Shown here: positions 13,001 through 23,700 of the stretch, piece after piece | Layout: the number at the start of each line of letters is the position of its first letter | Position numbering within the stretch: position 1 is the stretch's first letter | DNA from: Phytoseiulus persimilis | Taxonomy: Eukaryota > Arthropoda > Arachnida > Mesostigmata > Phytoseiidae | Length of the DNA stretch: 64,000 bases | NCBI GenBank assembly: GCA_037576195.1 | Contig: CM075103.1 | Coordinates: 3,534,001 to 3,598,000 of the forward strand | Direction: 5' to 3' | Position numbers and translations under genes: made by a program | Notes under the pieces: generated by a model | Seen by the model: the letters and a program-made list of their open reading frames with translations, nothing else | What the model was told of the DNA's origin: nothing | Databases searched by the model: none

Positions 13001-15756
13001 TGCGGCGCGCGACCAGCATTCCGTATTCGAGACTCGTCCCCGTGGCTCTATTCCCATCGTTCGTTCTCCCCCGCGGGATGGGGGAGCTGCGGCTCGTGAA
13101 CACCAAGTCCCGTTGCCAGCGCCCCAGCCAGAGTTATCATCTAAATGCATCCTTGTCATGGCGTGATGTCTTCCTACCCTGACAGGACGCTCCGCAGGAA
13201 TTCGACTGCCGCTTGGCGAAGATCCCGCCACGAGCGGCTCGGGCCGAACGTCGGCTCCCATATGCAAATCGAACAAACGAAGTCGTTGCTCGCAGGAGAG
13301 ACGCCAATCTCGCCGAGGCTTCTCGTGCCGCGAATCAGCTGTTTTTTCACGCAGCGTGTTCGGCAATCGAAGAACCGCAGATCGTGAATCCGGCTCGACC
13401 CATTCACCTGGACCGCTCGACGGAAGGTCGGGTCAATAAGGCCTCACGGTTCAGCAGATCCCCTCAGAAATGTTCTCGAAGACCTGTTTTCTGATGCAGA
13501 TTGCCTCACGGTGTTGCAGTCACAGTTCGGTCGCGTCGGAACCTCAACGGCCGCCGTTTCTCGCACCGGTTGCGTAGGGAAATCAACTGGGGAAGCCGGG
13601 AGGTCGTGGGGCTCATCCACGCTGCATCGCTGTGCTCGATCCAGCCAGTGTTCGTCAACGTCCAAAGATGTCCTCGAAGCGCTGAACGCCAGACATCAAA
13701 GAGAAATGATCAGGAGCACGATCTCCGCCTTGTCAGGAGCCACACCTCGAGCACATCGAACAGTGTGCTGATGGAGTCGAGATTGCGCTCAAGGTGCTCC
13801 TAATGGTCTGACGGCGCGCAGACTAACCGCAGGATACGATCAGAGCAAGAGTGGGTCGGGCAGCACAAGGACCAAGGATAACGGATAAACCACTTCATAA
13901 ACCACACCCTAGCTGCTCACATGGCCACAGCGTCCTGCATGGCCAGATGGATAGAGGTAGACTTTGACCGCAGTACGACTGGCATTCTGGGACGGTATGG
14001 ACGGGACGAACTAGCGTTCGGTCGGTCGGTCGGTCGAGGGAGGAGTATGTACACCAAGCAGCCACACCATGCATGAGTCACTGGGAACAAGAAGGGATGA
14101 TTCGGGCTGGGAGCTGCTACAGTATCCCAGCGCGACACCTCCCGGAGTACCAGCAGGAGGGACACTTAATATCTGAGAGTTCTAATGCCGGGGAAGAGGA
14201 ACTGCGGAGTCATCACCCCCGTGAACCGAAATTTGGGGCTGGGAAGAACGATCTCGGGAACGATCTGCGGCTCCCGGTACAGATCCGGAAAACCATAGCC
14301 GGGGGCAGGCGACAATCGAGGACGATTGTTGAATTTAGGAGACTGAGCTCCGACCGTAAGCCTCGAGGTGTCAAATAGGATTAGGCGGCCAATAGCTCCT
14401 TTGTGTAATAAGGTATCGTTGTTCAACAGTCCGTGGGTCTTACTCTGGATAGTTGCATGATTTCTGCGTCCGTGTAGGTGGATATCGTCCGTCTTTCAGC
14501 CGCCCCAGAGGAATGGGAAGGGGCGGGAGAAGAAGGGTTCAAGTCCATCAGGCCATAGTTATCTCTGGAACCATTCGTCAGGACGGTCAAAGATTCGATT
14601 AAGTCTTGAGCGAACTGGGATCGGTGGACGTTCCTCGCATGAGACGATACTCTGGATTGTTGTTCGTTGAGAAATTAAGTGAGTGCTTCCTTGAATTGAA
14701 GAGGTCGTGTTGGATGCGGATCACATCACGATTTTCCTGTCACCATTTCCACCTTCGCTCCCCGAACCCGATCGAGCGATGCGTCAAAGCAGGACCCTAC
14801 TCGGGCCCAGCAGCCAGCTACCAGGAACCAGCGAATGAAGCGTTCGGGAGGCGTTGCGAAACTCACGACAAATTTCCACGAGCGCGAACGTTTCGCAACC
14901 GAGATCGGCGTAGGAATACCGAGTTATCGAATGTGTTTGTTGTTGTCAACGCTCATGTGAGCTCCTAGCTTGAACCGATCGCGTCTTGAGTTGGGTAACT
15001 TCCGTGCACATGATTCAATTTTCTGAGGCGTGCCTCCATAAAGTGATCTGGTGTGGCATGCGAAATCGGTGATTCTGCGCCTTTCCGGAGAATCCATCGA
15101 ACAAGTTGTAGGAGACCGTCTGTTGAACGAGGGAAAAGTAAGTTTTCTTGTTTGATTTCTGAGATGGGGGAGGTCGTGTCGATTCCCCCCACCCTGCTGA
15201 CCAATCGATCCATGGAGTGCTACTACCTGGAAGTCGAAAAGCCCTGTGCATCCGATATCTGCTGTCCTACCAAGCAGGACTACCGACAACTGCAGCCATT
15301 GAAACGGGAGAAAGGCTCTTATGGTTGGATTTCATTCGCCGCGAAATTTGAGCGAATGTGAGAAAGCGTCGAGGTTGTGTACCCGGAGGAATCCGCGACA
15401 TGCTGTTGCGATATCAATATTGGAGGGATTTCTTCTTTTCGGCAGATGATGTGTAGTTGATTGTACGAGTGAAGCCACACAATAAGCGGCGCAATGTAGG
15501 CGGCAGAGCCTCTCCCACTTTAGCATTCGCCGCACTGAGCGGAATCTCGATGAGGATATAGAGAACAATGGTCACGAGCAATCAGGGGGCAGCGATTCAA
15601 GCTGGAGTTTGTGCGTTTCTCACTTCCGCCGCGAACATTCAAGCTTCACTCGAAGCCCGAGATTGAGTTTTGGGTGCTGCTCCTCAGTCGACTCATTATC
15701 TCAACATGCAGCTTCGAGTTTCCCGGGCATCGAAAACACGAGATATGTTTGTTCTA
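10087..15756. other. No recognisable gene; homopolymer and tetranucleotide runs
   Basis: A poly-C run occurs at 11883-11895, a G-rich run at 12344-12360 and (CGGT)n at 14017-14036. The long minus-strand frame 12704-13366 is overlapped by open frames on both strands and has no domain signature. No gene is supported. Confidence 0.5.
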
Positions 15757-15779
15757 TTTATTTAACAAATATATTTATT
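15757..15779 (-). terminator. Possible distal poly(A) signals (two AATAAA)
   Basis: Two minus-strand AATAAA hexamers (15762-15757 and 15779-15774) lie in an AT-rich patch, 15745-15850. They could end a long Rbfox 3' UTR about 1.8 kb past the stop, or could be chance matches in AT-rich DNA. Confidence 0.25.
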
Positions 15780-17114
15780 CACATTTCTGTTTGTTGATTG
15801 GTTTGTGTTTTCCGTTGATGATATCTCTCGTTTTTTCTTCTGTCTTTCCTATTCGACACTTCTCGTCGAGAGTTTGAACCATCCAATCGTTTCATGGGAG
15901 AATGAAAAACTGAATCGGCTCATTCGCTCGATCAATGAGTGAGCAACTGAGAGATAAAGCAAAGCTCTATGAACCTTCGGATGAATGTCAGTTCATATTG
16001 TACAGACGACCACGACATACGATTCTGCTTCACTGAGCATGACGTTTGGAGAATGGTTCGAAGCAAAAAAGTCCGCTGTTGAGGGAGCGAAGAACGAGAG
16101 TGCAGCGAGAAAAATAAACTAACTTCTTCCGTAGATGATTGCGCGGGTCAACTCCGTTGATCCCAAAAGACACAATGCTTCAAAAACTTCCATTCCGAAG
16201 CGCTACGGGGAAATTGCTTGCCTCCCTCTGGAGAAGACTAGTAAATCGATGTCGTTCTTCGAGAAGATATGCAACCGACGGAAGCGAGACTCAATGAGGG
16301 AGGCTTTCGAGTCCTTCGAGGGAATCGGTTTCGGTGATCAAACGTTGTATCCGATGTCGGACTGGATAGATTCTCCTCCAACAAGCATGCCTCCGCTGAG
16401 CGGTTATAAAGACCATAAATGTGAAAGAAGGTTCTTCTAATTACGTCAGTGAGATTGGCGATTGCAAACGTGATAACATCAATAACCACTGTAACAGCGA
16501 CGCTGGTTGTCAGCAGGCCACAGAAATGCCAGATGTGAAATGTTGCCCCCGCATGCGTCGTCTGAACGCGACATCCCATATTCTCTGAATCCGTCCAAAT
16601 CCGCTCCCGCCTCCTCCTCATTCAGATGTTATTATTCAGAGTTATCGATAACTCTGGACTTCTCCGTTCCTCCGGGAGGAGGCGTTTCAGCTTCGAACTG
16701 CTTCTCTTCATCCGGCAGCGATATCGAGGCAGGTTCTGAATGTCCAGTGAGACCGCGCCTGCTCAATTCGGAACGTTTCAATCTCTCCATCTATGCACCA
16801 CTCAGCCCGATTAGGTGAAATCACACTTCGCTTTTTACTGTCAGCTTCTTCCAACTCAGCTCCTCGTCTATCCAGGCGTCGCTGTCCTCTGATATGTCTC
16901 TCCGATAGCCCTCTACCGAGTTTCACTCGCGCACCGCATCGTTGCTTAATTGATTATTATTCCTCCACGCTTACTCTGTCGCTCTCTCTCAGCTCCGTAT
17001 ATATTGTTTACGAAATGACTCAACAGGTAGTGATGTTGGTGTGACCGTCGGAGGTTCCGAACCGCACGGTTTTCGGTCTTTCTGCGGCTCCACGCATACT
17101 TGAAAAATCCATAC
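15780..17114. other. Flank 3' of Rbfox with two plausible plus-strand open stretches
   Basis: The plus strand is open at 16135-16440, starting right after the acceptor-like CTTCTTCCGTAG (MIARVNSVDPKRHNASKTSI; later KSMSFFEKICNRRKRDSMRE). It is open again at 16507-16818 (later SGSDIEAGSECPVRPRLLNS). Both read like protein but match no family I know. The minus strand over 16238-16621 is also open with a hydrophobic segment, so neither strand is favoured. Confidence 0.2.
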
Positions 17115-17120
17115 TTTATT
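17115..17120 (-). terminator. Proximal poly(A) signal AATAAA for Rbfox
   Basis: The minus strand reads AATAATAAAGTATGG, giving a canonical AATAAA 426 bp after the stop codon. The interval 17121-17545 has no other obvious function and is best read as 3' UTR. The cleavage site itself is not visible. Confidence 0.5.
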
Positions 17121-17545
17121 ATTTACACGCTCTGTGCATACATCAAATACAGTGCATCACCGGCCCCGACTCCATTCGCTGGTCAACGATCCAACGGGAA
17201 ACCGGTCACGCATTCATTCTTCCCCAGCAATCGTCGTTGTGGCTGTTTGAATACAGTGCTGAACGAGGTTTGAACGTTGAGAAAAATCTTCCGTGGAGCC
17301 TGACTGGTGTTCGGACTTGGGATTCGGGAAGGAATAAGAGCGGAGCGTTCTCCGGAAGCTCGCTCGAAAACAAAAAGAAACCCCCGAGAACGGTTTACTT
17401 TGCGTCAGGTAGCTTCGCGATGCCGCTCGCACCACGCCCGGCCTATCGCGGCCTGCCGGAAGATTCGCCGGCCGGGCGCACGAGGAACGTGATGCTGCTA
17501 CGAAACGACGTCGGAGCACACAGACTAGCGGTGGTTGGCCATTCC

Positions 17546-17752
17546 TCAGTAGGGCATGAAGCGCACGGAATTTTTATAGAGTGCGCTCTGCTGCAACGTG
17601 CGCGATTGCTGGATCCGTCGTATAATTTCCGCCTGCTGAGAAAGACTTTCTGAAGATCCAGCTGCACAGGACGCAGTCGACGAGGGTGCGACCCCGGTCG
17701 ATGTTCCGTTGGCTGGGTTGGTGACCGTATTCACATTGCCCGCGACGAGCTG
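17546..17752 (-). CDS. Rbfox1: Rbfox exon F: terminal coding exon and stop
   Basis: The terminal exon follows a tandem acceptor, TTTTCAG|CAG|CTC, so the first residue (Gln) is optional. It encodes [20 protein letters not shown], then a Ser-rich part and [20 protein letters not shown], and ends [12 protein letters not shown] before TGA at 17548-17546. The aromatic/Pro-Tyr end corresponds to the RFAPY terminus of nuclear Rbfox isoforms, whose FAPY residues contribute to nuclear import in mammals. Reading through the preceding intron instead would end in a short unrelated tail. Confidence 0.88.
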   Translation of the reverse strand, partial: QLVAGNVNTVTNPANGTSTGVAPSSTASCAAGSSESLSQQAEIIRRIQQSRTLQQSALYKNSVRFMPY

Positions 17753-20700
17753 CTGAAAAGGGTTCAGGAGAAAAGCTTCCGTGAGCGGGCTTCGTACACG
17801 ACCGGGCTTTGCGGCGCCATGGCGTCTTCCCCCCCTCCCCCTCTCATCCTAATCTCAAAGAAGCAGCGCAGGAATGAACTCACCGAGTAGCCCTGCGACA
17901 ATGCCGACAGTCCATTGGCACTTGCTGTGGTAAGATATGGGTCGAGACCGCCGTAGACTGGCGCCTGGGCCGTCGCTTGGGCCACGGCGGCGTAATACAT
18001 TGCGGCGGGATTTCCAGCCATTGGGCCTTGTGGGTAAGCTCCCAATTGTGCGGCAGGCTGAGCCGCGCACGCCAACTGCGCCGCCGCGTACTGGCGTGCG
18101 GCCGAAACACCGTAGGCCGCGGATGCTGCATACGATGCCTTCGTGGAAGAACATGTCCTTTAACAACCATGCCCATCGGGAGCGAAGCTGCGCTCCGTCT
18201 CAGTCTGCTTTCGTTTCCTCAGGGGGGGCCGTCTCCACGATTTCGTGGCGGACGGTGATGACCGTCATAATAGAGCACAGGGAGGGATATTTTGGGCAGG
18301 GCTCCCTCCCCCCTGGGTGCGCCTGTCCCTCCTGGGCCAAGATTCAACTTACCGGGAGCGCGCCTTGGGCGGCCAGAGCTGCGTTGGCTGCGTAGGTTGC
18401 AAGCAACGGGTCCTGATAAACGGCGGTTAGAGCCGCTAATGGGGAAGCTGCGAGGCGGTTAGCCGCTGAAGCCAACGCCAACGATGGTGGCGTTCCCTGA
18501 CCAGCGATAGACCCCGCCGGTGACAATCTCCGACCCGACAGCACGGCGTTCCCGCTGGCCGCGAGGTTCGTGCCGCCTTGCGCTGCAGCTGCAGCTGCCG
18601 CAGCAACTGCGGCCGCCGCTGCAAAAACAATGAAGCCGTCAGTCGCATCGATGGACGAATCGTAACAAAATCGAAATAGAGAACGAACTCGGTTGGAGAG
18701 ACACAAATATCGGGGATCGATGTCGCACGGAAACCGTAGGCAGAGGCGGAAGGCGAAACAGACAACACTTAACAAGGTAAACAACTTTTCACAAAGTGGA
18801 TGGAAGAGAGGGATGGAATCCGGGGGACAACGGAAGCTTTCGGATCGTGAAACCAGGTCGACCGCTTCGGTATGGTACTGAGCTGAAAGCTCCGAGTGTT
18901 TTTTGTATTTTCCATTCGAGAGTACGCGCTTTGCGAAAACGACCCGTTATCTCCAGGATTTCCGGATGAGAATTAGGGAAGGCAGGGAACGGATGGTGGA
19001 ATAACAAAGGAGATACTGACTGGAGGCAGCGAGTGAGGCGGCTCGTTTCGTGTGTACCCGAGCAGTGGCATTGTTCACCTGTGGACATTTCAAACGTGTT
19101 CCGATTAGAGACAACATTGATGCTGGTTCGCTAGAAAGAATCCTGATGCCCAGATCCACGATGCTCGCACTGTCGGTGTCGTTCGGCTTCATAACAGAAG
19201 GTTCAATAGAGCGTTCTCACAGTGTCAGATCACGGGTCAGAGAGGGAGGAAGAAAGGGGGCTTCTCCCGATCAAAACAGGCGCTAAGACGGGTCGCTTTC
19301 TTCCTTGAGACATCTCCAACGACTCTTCCCGTGAACGGTTCTCATCAAGACGGACAAAATCATCGTTGACAAATTCAGTTGTCGGCCATCAAGAGTCGTG
19401 CAGCTGAGTGCGCTGTGGTCCAACTTCAGCCCGAGGAACAACAGTGAACAAGACAGAAAAGGAGGGAACCAGGGGAGCACAGATCTTTCCAACCATGTTA
19501 TCACAGCACGGCTTGAATATGGTCGTCTCCGAGTCCGTCCCGATCAGAGCGCGTGTATTGGTCACGCAGGAGAGATTGAAAGAGCAAAACTCAACTAGCT
19601 CCATGCAGATCACCATCTAGGACGATACGCTGCTCTCAGTCGTTTCCAATGTCTACAGTTCGGGTTTCGAGCGTCGTGGAACGATCAGGTCACGTAGGGG
19701 AAGAAAAAAAGAAGACACGCCCTTCCGACAGCGTGCAATGCGGGGCATCACGATTCAAGTGAAGGAAACGGCAACGTCGCCGGTGCCTGTGTAGAATAAT
19801 TTGCAAGAATCCTTGGGTTGTGAATTGGACTTGACTATAATAATGACGATATCAGCGGCAGTTATTGGGTGAACATCGCTATTGGTTCGTATTGATTCAA
19901 CGAACGGCCTGCCAACGCCGACGGTTTCACTAAAATGGTCGAAAGTTGAAACATCGTGATCTTTCGATTCCGGCGGAACTGAGATTATGATCCCCCGTTT
20001 TCTCTTCATCATGAGGTTCGCCAAAAATTAGGCTGTTTCAACAGAAAATTGAGCCGTTAGGGCGTTGCAAAGCGGAGATATCGGCCTTGGAAGTTTCGAT
20101 TTTCAGCCCTCTTGACCACTATGATGAGTGAATGAAAAAGATGGCCTCTTCAAAAGATGCTCTATCTACCCCAAAAACGAGCCAATTCAAGATTCCGCAT
20201 AGCACATCTTATAGCCGTGGTGAGTACCCACGACCCCGAAAATTCGACCCCGAAACAAATGACCCCGAAAAGAATGATCCCGAAAAAACGACCCCGAAAA
20301 CAGGGACCCCGAAAACCTCCTCTCCCAACAGGGGAGTGCTTGAAGCCGTTCTAGCGGGACTGAACTTTCGTTTCGTTCGGGTGGCTCTCTCCCGCACAAC
20401 TAGTCAAAATACATATAGATTGCAGGTTGACGAGCTTCAGTGTTGGACCAGAAAAGTATGGTCAGATCGATCACGAAATCACCTCCTTAGACCCAGAAAA
20501 GTATGGTCAGATCGATCCCGGAATCACCTCCTTGGCTTCCAGAAAAAGTGCGGACAAACAGACAAACTGACAAACTTACAGACGAAGCCGATTATATATA
20601 GTAAGGATAGCAAACACAGATGAGCTCCAATATTCTTGCTCCCGGATATGAGATCTCCTATCAAAGACTCGATTCTCTGAGACAAAATCCCGATTGATCC

Positions 20701-23700
20701 CCTGCAGGAAGGAATTCAAGTGTTCTGCCACACGGACCCGAGGATTGATTCCGGGTATGAGCGGAGCATTTTCCTTCAAAACCTAACAGCGCCGAGAGAC
20801 GAGTAGAGATGGTAATTGAATTCACTCTGTCTTTGGCATTGATCTAGAGCAATCGCTTGCGGTTGAAACATCGTTGAGAGAGTCGAAAGTGGCTCTCCAA
20901 TGAGACCCAGTGTTATCTGACACTCTACCGACCTCCGTCATCACTCATGTGGAGGAATCCATCTATTTCAACTTGGACGGAGTGAGAGAGCAGGCTAGCA
21001 AAACAAAGCAACAGCTCTATCTCGCTAAGGCAGCGTTGACCGCTTCGATTTTGGGAGAGGGTGTTTTCGGGGACCTGGGTTTCGGGTTCTTTGATTTCGG
21101 GGTCGTTTGTTTCGGGATCATCGTTTTCGGGGTCATGTGTTTCGGGGTCGAATTTTCGGGGTCCCGGACCATAACCATAGCCGTGATCGAAGCTTCAGAA
21201 ACATGTCGCATGATTCCATTTTTCGGTCTTGCGAGTCGGGATCACAAACTTCGGTTTCGCTGATTGAGCCGTCACATGGCTGGCACGATTTTCACTATAA
21301 ACTCTAGAGAGGCTATCTCATGCGGCACCTCAAACTGACTCATTCTGTAGGGAAAATGGAGCATTCTTCGGAAAAGCCCATGATTTTTGCCATCCACTCA
21401 ACATATTGGTCGGAAGAGGCCTAAAAATCTAAACTTCCGAGTCCGATATCTCCACTTTGCTGCGGCCGAATTGCCTTTTTTTTTCGGAATCAGCTTTATT
21501 TTCGACCATTCCGGTAAAACCGTCGTTGTTGGCAGGCTGGTCGTTGAATCAATATCAATTGGCAGAATCTGAAAGCTGACCAAATTCCGCATAGTTTGTC
21601 ATGTTTCCGCGTCTTGTGAACGCGGAATGATGAGCCGTCAAAGTTTAGGGCTCAGAACTTTTGCACGCACCCAGCATCGAGCATACTGCCGATGTCAACG
21701 CTCAACAATGAGTATGTGGGAGCGCGACAGAAAATAAATCTCCCCAAATAGTCCAGACGTTGACCACGAATAGAGGATTCTTCTCGCCATTCGGTTCCCA
21801 ACGCCGTGGAAACATCGATCCGGAACAGGCCACGGCCTGAACAGAATTTGAGAGGCCGTTGACTCCTGGTCTCTGTTCTGCGCTCTGATGGTCGAGCCGC
21901 AGCCTTCTGTAAAAATGCTGAACTGTCCATTGCGCCCTATTCTGGTTCTGACACGCTAGCTCCCGCCCGTGACCTGAATTTCCTCGACACGACTTCATCG
22001 TCGTTTATTTAATCTCGCTGGATTCTTTTCATTTCCCTCAGGGTGCACAGGCCAACGTGGTCACCGAGCCGTGTCCACGAAGCTCCTCGGCGAGTTTCGA
22101 GCCTCTGCGAAATTCGATTTTCGTTCAGATTCCCACTCTGCTCTCAGACCAGTTGTCGGCAGTGCCCGAACTCCGACACGGCATCGCTGAGCTCGAGAGT
22201 GACAACTTCGAGGAGTAATCTCTCGAAAGAGCAACGTTCACCCTGGGGTCTTCGCCATTCCAGGACGGGGAGCTTGACGACAGCGAAAATTATGAAACAT
22301 TCACCGCGGGGGCTCACGAGGCCTTTAGCATGATGAGGAGCTTTATTCCTCTGGCGTAATTACTCGCAATGCCGCGCAGTTGCGACGACGACGATCTGAG
22401 CCTTTATTATCACTCCAAAAAGGCACTGTGTGAAGAGCAATAACGACAACAACTGCAACGACATTGTATCACACATTCAGCAATAATGCTGTTCTCAGTG
22501 AGACGATGCAATGGCTAACCAAGATTCAACGTTCATTCGCATGTGTTGCACAAGAACTATCGTTTCCGTCCCAATCAGCGAACGCATCACTCCGACAAGA
22601 ACGAGTGGGTCCTTTACAGCAAGTCACCAAAAGATCGACAAGAGAAGAGACAGGAGCCAAAACCACGAACGTCTGCCAACACGATCGATAGCAGCAGTGC
22701 TAGCAGGAACAGCGGCAGCAGCAACACCACCAACATCAAAGCGATGACCAATCCCATGATCGTTGGAAACTTACGCTCCGAGAAAGAAAGACAATATCTG
22801 AGGGTTTTCCTTGTCTGGGGGAATCTTCAAGTTTCGTCCATTCGCATAATCAGAGCTGGCTCAAACGCCTGGAACTGGAGCACCCTGCCTTCGAATGTCA
22901 GAAGTTTCGTTTTTCAGCGCCGAGATCCGTCAATCCCGACGGACTCGTTTCGGTTCCATTGAACTTGTTTTTCCCTCAACAAACTCCTCCGTGACCCCAA
23001 TGATTCCTTCTCTTTCGAGCGAACTCATCTTCAACAGTTGGGCGACCGGGGCCTGGTTGTGAATGGAAAACGGGCAGGAACGGGCCCGCCAAGTCAAAGT
23101 ATTCGTCGGAACCGATCGGTTTGGATCGGTCAACGGAGAAAACGTTCGGCCGATGCGGACGGAAGATCACTGAGTGAGGAACTTAGAAGACAGGTACAGA
23201 GAAATATTGACATGCCGAGCTCTACTCACCTCGATAGTGCGGCCTTCGACCACTACCCCGTTGAGGTTGTCACGGGCATTGTCAGCGTCCGATCCCACTG
23301 CGAAGGTGACAAAGCCGAAACCCTTAAATTGACGAAAACTCTTGTGTAGGCACAACAAAAACTCGGTTTCCGCTTCCGAACAAAGCGGCATCGCTCGGAA
23401 CAAGGCTCCCTTGGACGGTGCCCAGACCTCGGTGCGGAATACTGATCAGGCCGCACGCGGAACGGTCCAGGTTTGGTGGGACTCAATGATCACACAAAAC
23501 TTTCGGCACAAATCCCGAACTTAGGAGGGGTGGGAATTCGAAGGAGGATGTTTTTCGATCGGAGAATTGCGCGAGAATTCTTCGATGGCCGGTGGCAAAC
23601 CGAGTCGGTTCAAGAGAGTTGTTCGGAAGTCTTGGTCGTGCCCAGGAGAGGAAGTGAATCGGTGTGCAACCGGGAGCTCGAAAACCCGGCAGCTGGAAAA

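Larger units (their letters stand above)
19875..20608 (+). mobile_element. Interspersed repeat copy with CCCCGAAA array, 45-bp units and RTE-like tail
   Basis: It lies in the Rbfox intron between exons B and C. From about 19875 to 20370 it is homologous to the reverse complement of 21000-21570, sharing ATTGATTCAACGA, GGAGATATCGG and the CCCCGAAA array. It continues into two copies of a 45-bp unit (20448-20537) and ends (ACAAACAG-type repeats, then TTATATATAGTAAGGAT) at 20608. Such an ACAA-rich stretch closing with TATATAG/TAAGGAT is typical of 3' ends of RTE-type non-LTR retroposons and their derivatives. No intact coding frame is present. Family identity is inferred. Confidence 0.6.

Noticed and set aside
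12704-13366. 220-codon minus-strand frame as a gene
   Set aside because: Overlapped by open frames on both strands, Arg-rich from CG-rich DNA, no family features.
20132-20623. 163-codon plus-strand frame in the Rbfox intron
   Set aside because: It is a read-through of interspersed repeat arrays (CCCCGAAA units, 45-bp units, ACAA tail).
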